A stretch of 64,000 nucleotides of DNA from PNNG01 sp964577055 (lineage in GTDB: Bacteria; Bacteroidota; Bacteroidia; UBA7662), in NCBI GenBank assembly GCA_964577055.1, contig CAZNWC010000006.1:62001-126000 (forward strand), in the 5' to 3' direction. Positions 34,845-43,391 of this stretch are shown in pieces (within the stretch, counting starts at the first letter, position 1; each line of letters starts with the position of its first letter). A model generated the notes under the pieces. It was not told the DNA's origin. It made no database searches and saw nothing but the letters and a program-made list of their open reading frames with translations. Made by a program: the position numbers and the translations under genes.

Positions 34845-36689
34845 TTATTGGATGATGAGTTTTTGGGTCAAACCAGCACGGTTGGTTACGAAGTAAGTAC
34901 CGGCAGGGATGCCATAGATATCAACGATGTTGGTATTCTTGGCTTCTTTCACCAAACGACCGTTGAGGTCACGGATGGTTACGTCGGTTTCTTCGCTGAA
35001 GTGCAATTCACGTGAAGCAGGGTTTGGCCAAATTTGGAAACCATTGCCTTCGAACTTAGGCTGTTCGAACAATGAAGCTACCACATTGCTCCAGCCGCTC
35101 AGCGCGAAGGTCAATGAGTTGTTGTAAGGGAATGGGTTGCTGGTGCTAGGGTGCTGGTTGTTGATCAAAATCACGTCGGCTTCTTCGATGTAGCACATAC
35201 CGGTGATTTCAGCGCCCAAGGCGGTTACAGCAATGCGCTTCAACTTGTTTACAGTAGGATTTGGATCATCCATGTCGTACAAGAAGGCTTCGGTGTTTAT
35301 GCCAGGAGCACCAGCAGGCATTCGGCCGAAAGATGTACCGTTCAAGTCTTCTTCAATCACCATGTAGGTCTTACCAGCAATCTTCATGAAGCCCAAACCA
35401 TCAGGGTTTGAGAGGTGCTTGTCGGGATAGGCAGCAGGCTCACCTACAGTCAAGAAAGGACCGCCTTCGAGGAAAATGTCCATCTTGCTGGTAGCTGGAT
35501 CGAACACCATCACACGACCGTAGTAGTCGCGGAAGTTACCGGCAAGGAAAAAACGAACAATAGAGTCGTTGTTTTGTGCAGCCAATTCAGGGTGACGGAT
35601 GCGGATGGCTTTTACCCAGTGGCTGTCAACGGTAGCACCAGCGTTAGCTACGTTGCGGAAAGAAGTTCCCAAGTTGTCGCGACCAGTTTCGGTGAAATAT
35701 ACCTTGCCGTTGTTTTCGGCTACCCATTCCACACGGTTGAACATGGCAGCACCACGTGCGAAAGCCAAAATCGACATGCGGTTGAGTGAGTCGATGTTGT
35801 TGTTGGGGATTTGTACCCAGCTGCCATCGGCTTTCCAAGCGAAAAGATTACCAGTGGTAAAGTCACCAGCAGTGTTGGCCACAAACTTTACCCAAGGAGC
35901 AGGAGATTCGTCGATGCCGAGGTAAACGGTTTTGTTGTCGCTCATGATCACACCACCTTCAAAACCACCACGGCCCCAGTTATACTGCTTGCGGATGGCT
36001 TTGGCGGTCTTGGGGTCGATTTCGGTCATGTAGTTGAGGTTTTGGAAACGCTTCAGGGTAGAACCGTTGAAGCCAGGGAAACCAGCAGATGAAGTGGTAC
36101 CGATGGTGAAATCAGAAGTATCGGTAAAGCCATTGCCACCAGCGAAAATGCCAGCATTTGATGACTGGAACCATTCTTCGGCAGTCCAAATGCGTCCGTC
36201 TGGCGCTTGAATACCACCACAGTTCATACCAGTAGCACCGGTAGGATTGAAATCAACGTTGAAAAACTTACCTGTACGGCCATCAGGCAAGGTTTGGTTT
36301 ACCACCACCAGGCTGTCGCCACTTTTGCGTACTTTGAAGGAGGTCATGCCACCGCCATCACCAATTTTGGGGTTGGCTTGGATCATTTCGTGGTTTACGG
36401 TCACCCAACCAAGGTCTTGCGAACCTGCAGTGTTGTCTTTGGTAAAGCCGATGAAGTCGTGCCACTGTTTGGCGAGTGCTTTGCCGTCGGGTTGGCCTTG
36501 TGCATTCACGGTAGCCACAGAATCGTGTCCGCCGATGAACAGTACTTGGTATTTCAGAATAGGCGACTGAGGTACCACCACGGTGGTGTTACCAACAGAA
36601 GAAGGAGCTTGAGGCACGTTTTGTGCCCGTTGAGCGGTAGCTGCAAAGGTGGCAGCAACCAAACCCAGTGCGAGTAAAGATTTTTTCAT
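34845..36689 (-). CDS. PhoX-like (DUF839) secreted protein with type IX sorting domain
   Basis: A 614-residue secreted protein. The start is ATG 36689, which gives MKKSLLALGLVAATFAATAQ as signal peptide. The body is a DUF839/PhoX-like beta-propeller (VTVNHEMI, then GGFEGGVIMSDNKTVYLG, VFDPATSKMDIFLEGG, LSNPDGLGFM). PhoX members are calcium/iron alkaline phosphatases, but phosphatase activity is not assured here. The last 80 residues are a type A T9SS sorting domain (FQIWPNPASRELHF, DVTIRDLNGRLVKE, IPAGTYFV), so it should leave by the T9SS whose parts are at 8734-16393. It is monocistronic. Confidence 0.85.
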   Translation of the reverse strand: MKKSLLALGLVAATFAATAQRAQNVPQAPSSVGNTTVVVPQSPILKYQVLFIGGHDSVATVNAQGQPDGKALAKQWHDFIGFTKDNTAGSQDLGWVTVNHEMIQANPKIGDGGGMTSFKVRKSGDSLVVVNQTLPDGRTGKFFNVDFNPTGATGMNCGGIQAPDGRIWTAEEWFQSSNAGIFAGGNGFTDTSDFTIGTTSSAGFPGFNGSTLKRFQNLNYMTEIDPKTAKAIRKQYNWGRGGFEGGVIMSDNKTVYLGIDESPAPWVKFVANTAGDFTTGNLFAWKADGSWVQIPNNNIDSLNRMSILAFARGAAMFNRVEWVAENNGKVYFTETGRDNLGTSFRNVANAGATVDSHWVKAIRIRHPELAAQNNDSIVRFFLAGNFRDYYGRVMVFDPATSKMDIFLEGGPFLTVGEPAAYPDKHLSNPDGLGFMKIAGKTYMVIEEDLNGTSFGRMPAGAPGINTEAFLYDMDDPNPTVNKLKRIAVTALGAEITGMCYIEEADVILINNQHPSTSNPFPYNNSLTFALSGWSNVVASLFEQPKFEGNGFQIWPNPASRELHFSEETDVTIRDLNGRLVKEAKNTNIVDIYGIPAGTYFVTNRAGLTQKLIIQ

Positions 36690-36953
36690 AGCAGGTTGAA
36701 AAATTGTTGACACAAAGGTGATAGAGGCGTATTGCGCCATTTTTACGGCCGTTTTATCGATTCGTGGCCATCTTGTAATGAGGCCATGATGCGCGTGTTA
36801 CCGCATTGCTTGGCATTTGAAGGTTTTGTTAAACAATGCTCAGCCCCTTGTTAAGCTGCCGTGATGAAAATGTAAAGACCAATAAAGAGGGCTCAGGCTG
36901 ATGGCTTTAAGCATTGGAATCGTTTTCATGGGTGAAGCCCGTATAAATGAGCG

Positions 36954-36961
36954 TAACTTTG
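36954..36961 (+). promoter_or_regulatory. -7 promoter element of hydrolase gene, four bases before ATG
   Basis: TAACTTTG, an exact TAnnTTTG, four bases (CCCC) before ATG 36966. The same geometry as pnuC predicts a leaderless transcript. Confidence 0.6.
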
Positions 36962-36965
36962 CCCC

Positions 36966-37736
36966 ATGCAATTGTATTTTCAACAACTGGGCGCTGGTGA
37001 GCCACTGGTGGTACTACACGGCATATTTGGCTCGGGCGATAATTGGCTTACACTGGGCCGTCGGTTTGCCGAACAGTACAGCGTTTATTTGATCGACCAA
37101 CGCAACCACGGGCAAAGTGCCTGGAGCGACGATTTCAGTTACAGCTTGCTGGCCGACGACCTCAAGGAGTTTTTGGATGCCCAAGGCCTTGACCAAGTGC
37201 ACCTCTTGGGGCATTCCATGGGAGGTAAAGTTGCCATGTTGTTCGCACAACGCTATCCCGAAAGGTTGAAAAAGCTGATTGTGGTCGACATTGCACCCAA
37301 ATCGTACCACCTGCATGAGCACAAACACATCCTCGAAACGTTGCAGGCTTTCGATTTAGGCCGCTATGCTACCCGCACCGAAATAGACCAAGCACTGGCG
37401 GTTGATTTGCCCGATTATGGCACACGCCAGTTTATCCTCAAAAACATCTACCGCAACGAGCAAAAAGCTTTTGCGTGGCGACTAAACGTAAAGGGATTGT
37501 ATCGCAACCTGCACGAAGTAGGCAAAGGACTCGATGCAGCCGTGCCTTATGGTGGCGAAACCTTGTTCATCAACGGTGGCAAATCACGCTATATCCAAAC
37601 CGAAGACCATGTAAAAATAAGGCAGCTGTTCCGCCGAGTGGAGCTGTTTACCATTCCCAACGCCGGCCATTGGGTGCATGCCGAAGCACCCGATGCCCTT
37701 TACAACGAAGTGATGCACTTTTTAAACCGCCGCTGA
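36966..37736 (+). CDS. Alpha/beta hydrolase (YbfF-like esterase)
   Basis: A 256-residue cytosolic hydrolase. The nucleophile elbow is GHS84MGG, the oxyanion region LHGIFGSGDNW, and the catalytic His lies in NAGHWVHAEAP (about His235). The strong start LHGIFGSGDNW, with RNHGQS after it, resembles the YbfF/esterase group acting on short acyl esters. Its stop overlaps the rlmD ATG (TGATG at 37734-37738), so the two are coupled. The exact substrate is unknown. Confidence 0.87.
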   Translation: MQLYFQQLGAGEPLVVLHGIFGSGDNWLTLGRRFAEQYSVYLIDQRNHGQSAWSDDFSYSLLADDLKEFLDAQGLDQVHLLGHSMGGKVAMLFAQRYPERLKKLIVVDIAPKSYHLHEHKHILETLQAFDLGRYATRTEIDQALAVDLPDYGTRQFILKNIYRNEQKAFAWRLNVKGLYRNLHEVGKGLDAAVPYGGETLFINGGKSRYIQTEDHVKIRQLFRRVELFTIPNAGHWVHAEAPDALYNEVMHFLNRR

Positions 37737-39151
37737 TGTCGCGCAAAAAGAAAAACAAAGAACCCGAGCTGCTGCATGCAGTTACTGTAAGCGATATGGC
37801 TGCCGATGGATTGGCCTTGGCACGCGAAAACGACAAAGTGTATTTCCTCGAAGGCGCCGTGCCGGGGGATGTGGTTGACGCCCGGGTGTACCGCGATAAA
37901 AAGCGCTTTGCCATGGCCCAGGTAACCCGTTTGGTACAGCCATCGCCCGACCGACAAGCAGCGGCCTGCCAGCATTTTGAGTATTGCGGCGGCTGCAAAT
38001 GGCAGAACCTGTCGTACGACAAGCAGCTTTTTTACAAAGGCAAGCAGGTGTACGATGCCCTCACCCGTTTGGGCAAAATAGATCTGACTGAAAAAGTGCC
38101 TGTTTTGGGCGCACAAGAAGCCTTTCACTTCCGAAACAAACTCGAATTCACCTTTTCGCCCAACCGCTGGTTTACACCCGAAGAATTGGCCGACGAAAGT
38201 TTGGTGAAGCCGCAAGCCGGCGTGGGCTTCCACCTGCCGGGCCGTTTCGACAAAGTGCTGCATGTAAACGAGTGCCTGCTGATGGACGAACGCATGAACC
38301 TAATTCGCAATCATGTGCATCGGCTGGCGGAAGAATATGGCTTAACGCGTTACAACATCCGTGAGCACCATGGTCTTTTGCGCACCCTCACCATACGCCA
38401 CACCACCCTCGACCAATGGATGGTATTGCTGATGGTAGGAGAAGACCAGCCGGAGAACCTGGCGCTGGTTTTGGATAGCTTGGCCACCGCCTTTCCATGG
38501 ATCACCAGCTTGCTGTACGTAATCAACACCAAAAAGAACGATACCCTGTTTGACCAGAAGGTGCGTGTGTGGAGGGGTGCAGATGTCATAGAAGAACAAC
38601 TCGAAGGACTGGTTTTCGAAATTTCGGCCAAATCGTTTTTTCAAACCAATAGCCGCCAAGCCCTGCGTTTATACGAAATCACCCGCACCTATGCTGGTTT
38701 GACCGGTGAGGAGGTGGTGTACGATTTGTATACGGGCACGGGCAGCATCGCCCAATTTGTGGCTGCCAAAGCCAAAAAAGTGGTTGGCGTTGAATATGTA
38801 GAAGCAGCCGTGGAGGATGCACGCAAAAACGCGGCACGGAACAACATCACCAATTGCAGCTTTTTTGCTGGGGACATGAAAGACCTCTTAAACGACGAAT
38901 TCGTAGCCCAGCAAGGTCGCCCCGATGTGGTCATCACCGACCCGCCCCGTGCAGGCATGCACCCCGAGGTAGTGGAGATGTTGTGTCGCTTGGGAGCACC
39001 CCGCATTGTTTACGTAAGTTGCAATGTGGCCACCCAAGCCCGCGATTTGGATTTGATGCGCGACCATTATCGTTTGGTGAAATACCAGCCGGTTGATATG
39101 TTTCCGCAAACGGCACACGTGGAGAATGTGGCACTACTTGAAAAAATTTAA
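37736..39151 (+). CDS. rlmD: 23S rRNA (uracil-C5)-methyltransferase, RlmD family
   Basis: A 471-residue RNA methyltransferase of the RumA/RlmD family that methylates uracil 1939 (or a related position) of 23S rRNA. The start ATG 37736 overlaps the stop of the hydrolase gene; the longer open frame is a shadow of that gene. Domains: N-terminal TRAM (about 10-65), an iron-sulphur motif (C78-x5-C84-xx-C87), a SAM-binding region (VYDLYTGTGSIAQF, VGVEYVEAAVEDAR), TDPPRAGMHPEV and the catalytic Cys in VSCNVATQARDL. Family members also include 54-methyluridine tRNA enzymes, so the exact site is by homology. Confidence 0.92.
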   Translation: MSRKKKNKEPELLHAVTVSDMAADGLALARENDKVYFLEGAVPGDVVDARVYRDKKRFAMAQVTRLVQPSPDRQAAACQHFEYCGGCKWQNLSYDKQLFYKGKQVYDALTRLGKIDLTEKVPVLGAQEAFHFRNKLEFTFSPNRWFTPEELADESLVKPQAGVGFHLPGRFDKVLHVNECLLMDERMNLIRNHVHRLAEEYGLTRYNIREHHGLLRTLTIRHTTLDQWMVLLMVGEDQPENLALVLDSLATAFPWITSLLYVINTKKNDTLFDQKVRVWRGADVIEEQLEGLVFEISAKSFFQTNSRQALRLYEITRTYAGLTGEEVVYDLYTGTGSIAQFVAAKAKKVVGVEYVEAAVEDARKNAARNNITNCSFFAGDMKDLLNDEFVAQQGRPDVVITDPPRAGMHPEVVEMLCRLGAPRIVYVSCNVATQARDLDLMRDHYRLVKYQPVDMFPQTAHVENVALLEKI

Positions 39152-39153
39152 GC

Positions 39154-39561
39154 ATGGAAAATGCAGCTCAATCGGGAAACAACCCGCTTTTAGAGTCATT
39201 GCAGAACGATTTGCGCTATTATGCCGATTATTTGCAAGGCATGGCACGTGAAATCATTGACAGTGGAACGAGCAAATACCCGGTATTTGTAGCCCACCAG
39301 GAACACGTAGGTCCCGACCTTGGAAAAGTGGTTTTGCAACACGAACAACTCGAAACGCGTTGGAGCATCCATGTTTCCATCATGGAGGAATTTGTGAAGA
39401 AGGGAATTGTGAAGATGGAGCAGTTTCCCGAATTCAAAAAAAGCTGGAAAGACCCGGAGCAATTCATGTGTGTATTTGTGTGGGCTGGAGCTGCCAGTTC
39501 TTTTGTGTATTTGCCCTATGAGCCGGTTCAAGCCGATGATTCAGGGGAGGAAGACGAATAA
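39154..39561 (+). CDS. Conserved hypothetical cytosolic protein
   Basis: A 135-residue protein with no signal peptide, membrane segment or motif I can name. It is rich in aromatic and acidic residues (LRYYADYLQGMAREIID, EEFVKKGIVKMEQFPEF), with the acidic end DDSGEEDE. It starts two bases after the rlmD stop, so it is probably part of the hydrolase-rlmD transcript. Function unknown. Confidence 0.7.
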   Translation: MENAAQSGNNPLLESLQNDLRYYADYLQGMAREIIDSGTSKYPVFVAHQEHVGPDLGKVVLQHEQLETRWSIHVSIMEEFVKKGIVKMEQFPEFKKSWKDPEQFMCVFVWAGAASSFVYLPYEPVQADDSGEEDE

Positions 39562-39624
39562 TCAGAGGTTTTTGTCTATAAACTCGCTGGTTGACAAACA
39601 AACGCGCTTCTACATTGTCTTAGC

Positions 39625-40383
39625 ATGGTGGAAGATGTGAAGATGTTGACAGAATTATCACCTGTTTGTGAAGTAGTGCAGCGTTACCCTTTGTTGGCAG
39701 GTTATCTGCAACGATGGGGAATGACGGATGAACAGTTGTCGGCATGTGCTCCTTTAGAAGAAGTTTTGCAAGCCATTGGGCTACCTTTCACCACGCTATT
39801 GCAGCACTTGGCCCTGCATCAAACCGGGAGCAGTTACGATGCCGCGGTGTTTTCTGGACTGCCGGTGGTCGATATGATTGGTGTATTACGCCGTGAGCAC
39901 CACGATTTTTTGGTGAAACGTTTGCCTCGGTTTTCGCTGATATTAAAGGAGTTAGGTGAACGCAAGGGCAAAGAACAGCCGCAACTTTTGGGCTTACGCG
40001 ATGCCTTTGAGCGCTTTAGGGCCGATATCAGCGAACATATTTTGCAGGAGCAAGACGGCCTATACACCTATATAGAGCAATTACAGGCGTTTTTATGGGG
40101 TGAACTATCAACCATCGAGGTGCGCGCGATTTTGGCACTACCCTCTCCCTGCCACCATGCTTTACGCGACGATGATGACGAAGCCTTTTTTGTGCAGGTA
40201 CGCATCATCACTGACAATTATGCGTTGTATGCCGATGCTGGTATCATGCAGCGGACTTTGTACAAGGAATTGCAGCAATTGGAGCAAGACCTCCTTCGTC
40301 ACGAAGCTGTTGAGCTGGAGGTCCTATTGGGGCGTGTGGTGCAATTGGAAGATGAGGTGCATCACCGCTTGCAGGCAGTTTGA
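39625..40383 (+). CDS. RIC/ScdA-like hemerythrin-fold protein with degenerate N-terminus
   Basis: A 252-residue protein resembling the iron-sulphur cluster repair di-iron family (RIC, YtfE, ScdA). The C-terminal part has hemerythrin-like His/Glu patterns: LRREHHDFLVKRLP, DISEHILQEQDGL and a later cluster of His and Glu (HEAVELEVLL, EDEVHHRL). The N-terminal 60 residues follow the ScdA_N layout (CEVVQRYPLLAGYLQRWGM, then PLEEVLQAIGLP) but lack the usual DFCCGG cysteines. It may repair clusters after nitrosative stress or merely sense gases. It stands alone. Confidence 0.7.
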   Translation: MVEDVKMLTELSPVCEVVQRYPLLAGYLQRWGMTDEQLSACAPLEEVLQAIGLPFTTLLQHLALHQTGSSYDAAVFSGLPVVDMIGVLRREHHDFLVKRLPRFSLILKELGERKGKEQPQLLGLRDAFERFRADISEHILQEQDGLYTYIEQLQAFLWGELSTIEVRAILALPSPCHHALRDDDDEAFFVQVRIITDNYALYADAGIMQRTLYKELQQLEQDLLRHEAVELEVLLGRVVQLEDEVHHRLQAV

Positions 40384-40943
40384 ACACCACCTTTTTTAGC
40401 TATATACCTCAGGTTTTAAGGCCATTGATGTTCGGTTTCCATCTATTGTACAAATAGTATAGCTAAAAATATATTAATATTACGTACGTTGATGGTTAGT
40501 TGTTTCTGCTGCAGTTTGGTTGTACATATGCCAAATGTGCAGTCGAAATGCAGATCAATGTGTGGCTGAATGGCGCCTGCTGGGCTGTTGCCATGCGCTT
40601 AATTGAAGCGGTGATAAAATAGTATTTGCTGTCATATACAATGTATACAGTTGTAAATTATGAAAAGTGCTGAGCGGTTTTGTGCTGTGCTGAATGGTCT
40701 TATTGTGGTTGTTTGCATGATACGGAAGGAGTGAAATGGGCTCATAAATCATGTAATGTTGCTTTCTGATACTTGTTCAAATAGTGCAGCACAAGCAATA
40801 TTGATGTATGATTTTCGGCTACTCGTTCTAAAATCCACGCTATTTTTTCATGTTATGTCGACTGATTTTCCAAAAAACGAGGGTTTAAGCATTGGGGTGA
40901 TAGAATAGTGTAGTTGTTCAAATATTATTTATACATTTGTGGC
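40384..40943. other. 560-base AT-rich noncoding region with repeated motif
   Basis: No family-like coding frame on either strand. The base composition is clearly AT-richer than the flanking genes. It contains three near-identical 13-mers of the form TTGTWCAAATAnT (40446-40458, 40773-40785, 40914-40926), and AATAGT-type words recur between them. The last copy lies directly upstream of the ATPase promoter. Confidence 0.6.
40932..40939 (+). promoter_or_regulatory. -7 promoter element of ATPase gene, four bases before ATG
   Basis: TACATTTG, an exact TAnnTTTG, four bases (TGGC) before ATG 40944; leaderless geometry as for pnuC and the hydrolase gene. The third repeat copy (40914-40926) ends six bases upstream of it. 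Confidence 0.6.
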
Positions 40944-42404
40944 ATGAATGCGCGTATAGTACTTCAACCAATTGAATATTCGCTCATAGAGGAGCGGCTT
41001 AAAGTTGAAAATCCCTGGTGGGGAACGGGTGCAATACAGCCGCAATTTGACCAAATGAAACGCCGGGGGTTTTTCAATAACTTCTTCAAGGAGGTGGCCA
41101 CTGGCGATTTGAACCGTGCTGTTGTTTTGCTGGGTCCCCGGCGTGTGGGCAAATCGGTGATGATGCAACATGCAGTCGCCCGACTGCTCGACACGGGGCA
41201 AAGCAGCCAAAAAATACTCTACACGGGTGTTGATAATCCGGTGTATTTGCAATTGAATCCCGACCAGCTTTTCGGATATGCGCGGCAAATCACAGGTGAA
41301 ACCGATCCGGCGGGTTGGTATGTATTCTTCGACGAGATTCAGTATGTAAAAGATTGGGAAAGGCACCTTAAAGTGATGGTTGACACCTATCCGAACACGC
41401 AGTTTGTGGTTTCGGGTTCGGCGGCAGCGGCCTTGCAGTACAAAAGTGTTGAAAGTGGGGCCGGTAGGTTTACCGATTTCCAGTTGCCGCCGCTCACCTT
41501 TTACGAATACCTCCTAATGCGCGATTTGGATCAGTTAATAAGGTCGGCTCCGGTACCCGATTGGTCGGGCAATCTGCAAGTGTTTTTCCAAACCAACGAC
41601 CTCAAAGAGTTGAACCGGCATTTCATTGATTACATAGATGCGGGGGGTTACCCTGAGCTATTGTTTTCGGAGCGGATGCGCCAAAATCCAGCGAAATACC
41701 TCAAGAGCGATATCCTGGACAAGGTGCTATTGCGCGACTTGCCCACGCTCTACGGCATTCAGCATGTACGTGAACTGCATTCTTTTTTTTCTACGTTGGC
41801 GTATTATTCGGGCAATGAAGTATCGCTCGAATCGCTTTCACAAAGCAGCGGTGTAGATAAAAACCTGCTTAAAAAATACCTTGAGTACCTCGAAGCTGCC
41901 TTTCTCATTCGGGTCGTTCACCGCATTGATGATACGGCCAAGCGGTTTCAGCGGGCAACGTTTTACAAGATTTACCTTACCAATCCCAGCCTGCGTTCGG
42001 CTTTGTTTGGCACCATGGATGCCTACGACGACCGTTTTGGAAACATGGTTGAAACCACCATTTTTTCGCAATGGATGGGGCAATACCACAGCATGCCGGT
42101 GTATGCTCGCTGGCATACGGCCAGGCAACAAGGAGAGGTAGACGTGGTAGGTTTTCAAAGGCACTTGTTCAAGCCTGCTTGGGCCCTGGAGATCAAATGG
42201 AGCAATCGGTTTGTAGAAAATAGTGCGGAGCTCAAAGGGCTGATGCATTTCTGTGAAAAACAGGGCCTCAAAGAAGCCATGATCACAACCATCGACAAAC
42301 AGTTGGTAAAAGAGGTGCAAGGCATCAAGCTGGTATTTGTACCGGCGAGTTTGTATGCACTTGCCGCAGGAGCCAGCTTGTTGGCCACCTGGGGCGACGA
42401 CTGA
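40944..42404 (+). CDS. AAA-type ATPase with DUF4143 nuclease-like C-terminus
   Basis: A 486-residue protein of the ATPase/DUF4143 family. ATG 40944 is preferred because the promoter element ends four bases before it. Walker A is GPRRVGKS (64-71), Walker B VFFDEIQYV, sensor-like FVVSGSAAAAL. A helix-turn-helix-like segment (VSLESLSQSSGVDKNLLKKY) precedes the C-terminal DUF4143 domain, which has a PD-(D/E)XK-like core (GEVDVVGF, then WALEIKWSNRF). Such proteins are common, multi-copy and of unknown role. The AT-rich upstream region suggests that the module may be acquired. Confidence 0.85.
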   Translation: MNARIVLQPIEYSLIEERLKVENPWWGTGAIQPQFDQMKRRGFFNNFFKEVATGDLNRAVVLLGPRRVGKSVMMQHAVARLLDTGQSSQKILYTGVDNPVYLQLNPDQLFGYARQITGETDPAGWYVFFDEIQYVKDWERHLKVMVDTYPNTQFVVSGSAAAALQYKSVESGAGRFTDFQLPPLTFYEYLLMRDLDQLIRSAPVPDWSGNLQVFFQTNDLKELNRHFIDYIDAGGYPELLFSERMRQNPAKYLKSDILDKVLLRDLPTLYGIQHVRELHSFFSTLAYYSGNEVSLESLSQSSGVDKNLLKKYLEYLEAAFLIRVVHRIDDTAKRFQRATFYKIYLTNPSLRSALFGTMDAYDDRFGNMVETTIFSQWMGQYHSMPVYARWHTARQQGEVDVVGFQRHLFKPAWALEIKWSNRFVENSAELKGLMHFCEKQGLKEAMITTIDKQLVKEVQGIKLVFVPASLYALAAGASLLATWGDD

Positions 42405-42424
42405 AATTGCTCGCTTTTTTGCGG

Positions 42425-42432
42425 TATTTTTG
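42425..42432 (+). promoter_or_regulatory. -7 promoter element upstream of fcl
   Basis: TATTTTTG, an exact TAnnTTTG, 21 bases before the fcl ATG (42454), so fcl-purD has its own promoter and a short leader. Confidence 0.5.
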
Positions 42433-42453
42433 CAGCGTTATTCAGGAATTCGC

Positions 42454-43389
42454 ATGGAATTAAACGCCAAAATCTATATCGCCGGTCACAACGGCATGGT
42501 GGGCTCAGCCATTCACCGGGCCTTGATGAAGCGGGGTTACAATAACTTTGTAGTCCGCGGTAGCAAAGAACTTGATTTGCGCAACCAGCAGGCGGTGGCC
42601 GATTTTTTTGCGGCCGAGAAGCCTGAGTATGTGTTTTTGGCAGCGGCCAAGGTGGGCGGCATCCACGCCAACAATGTGTACCGGGCTGATTTTTTGTACG
42701 ATAATCTGATGATCCAAAACAACGTCATCCACCAGAGTTATGTGCACGGTGTGAAAAAGCTCTTGTTCCTGGGCTCCAGTTGCATCTACCCCAAATTGGC
42801 CCCACAGCCGTTGGTGGAAGAAAGCCTGCTCACCGGTCTGCTAGAGCCCACCAACGAGCCTTACGCCATTGCCAAAATTGCAGGCATCAAAATGTGCGAC
42901 GCTTACCGCTCACAATACGGCTGTAATTTCACGAGTATCATGCCCACGAATTTGTACGGTCCCAATGACAATTACGACCTGCAAAACAGCCACGTATTGC
43001 CAGCGCTCATCCGCAAATTCCACGAAGCCAAAATAAACGGTGCCGAGGAGGTAGAGATTTGGGGTACAGGCAGGCCGCTTCGCGAGTTTTTGTACGTGGA
43101 TGACATGGCCGAAGCTTGTTTGGTGGTGATGGATAAATACGACGACTTTGGTTTCCTGAACGCTGGATACGGCAGCGATGTAACCATTGCTGAGTTGGCC
43201 CATACGGTGGCGGAGGTGATTGGCTTCAGCGGCCGTTTGCGTTTCAATACCGATAAACCCGATGGCACCCCACGCAAGCTCATGGATTCCTCCAAGTTGA
43301 TGGCGCTGGGTTACCAGCCCAAAATCGATCTCAAACAAGGCATTGCCCTGGCTTATGCCGATTTTAAAGCACGATACCAAAACGCTTGA
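42454..43389 (+). CDS. fcl: GDP-L-fucose synthase
   Basis: A 311-residue NADPH-dependent epimerase/reductase of the short-chain dehydrogenase superfamily that makes GDP-L-fucose from GDP-4-keto-6-deoxymannose. Motifs: the nucleotide-binding G11HNGMVG17, AAAKVGGIHANN, GSSCIYPK (catalytic Ser/Cys) and the Y-xxx-K pair in EPYAIAKIAG; NLYGPNDNYD and REFLYVDD are also typical. ATG 42454 follows the promoter; the longer frame runs into the ATPase gene. It precedes purD by two bases. The partner Gmd enzyme is not in the window. Confidence 0.95.
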   Translation: MELNAKIYIAGHNGMVGSAIHRALMKRGYNNFVVRGSKELDLRNQQAVADFFAAEKPEYVFLAAAKVGGIHANNVYRADFLYDNLMIQNNVIHQSYVHGVKKLLFLGSSCIYPKLAPQPLVEESLLTGLLEPTNEPYAIAKIAGIKMCDAYRSQYGCNFTSIMPTNLYGPNDNYDLQNSHVLPALIRKFHEAKINGAEEVEIWGTGRPLREFLYVDDMAEACLVVMDKYDDFGFLNAGYGSDVTIAELAHTVAEVIGFSGRLRFNTDKPDGTPRKLMDSSKLMALGYQPKIDLKQGIALAYADFKARYQNA

Positions 43390-43391
43390 CC

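Noticed and set aside
37475..37735. N-terminal extension of RlmD by 87 residues
   Set aside because: This part lies wholly in the upstream hydrolase gene; the ATG at 37736 overlaps its stop and starts the TRAM domain.
40555..40752. 65-codon minus-strand frame in the AT-rich region
   Set aside because: No recognisable features or ribosome binding site; composition like the noncoding surroundings.
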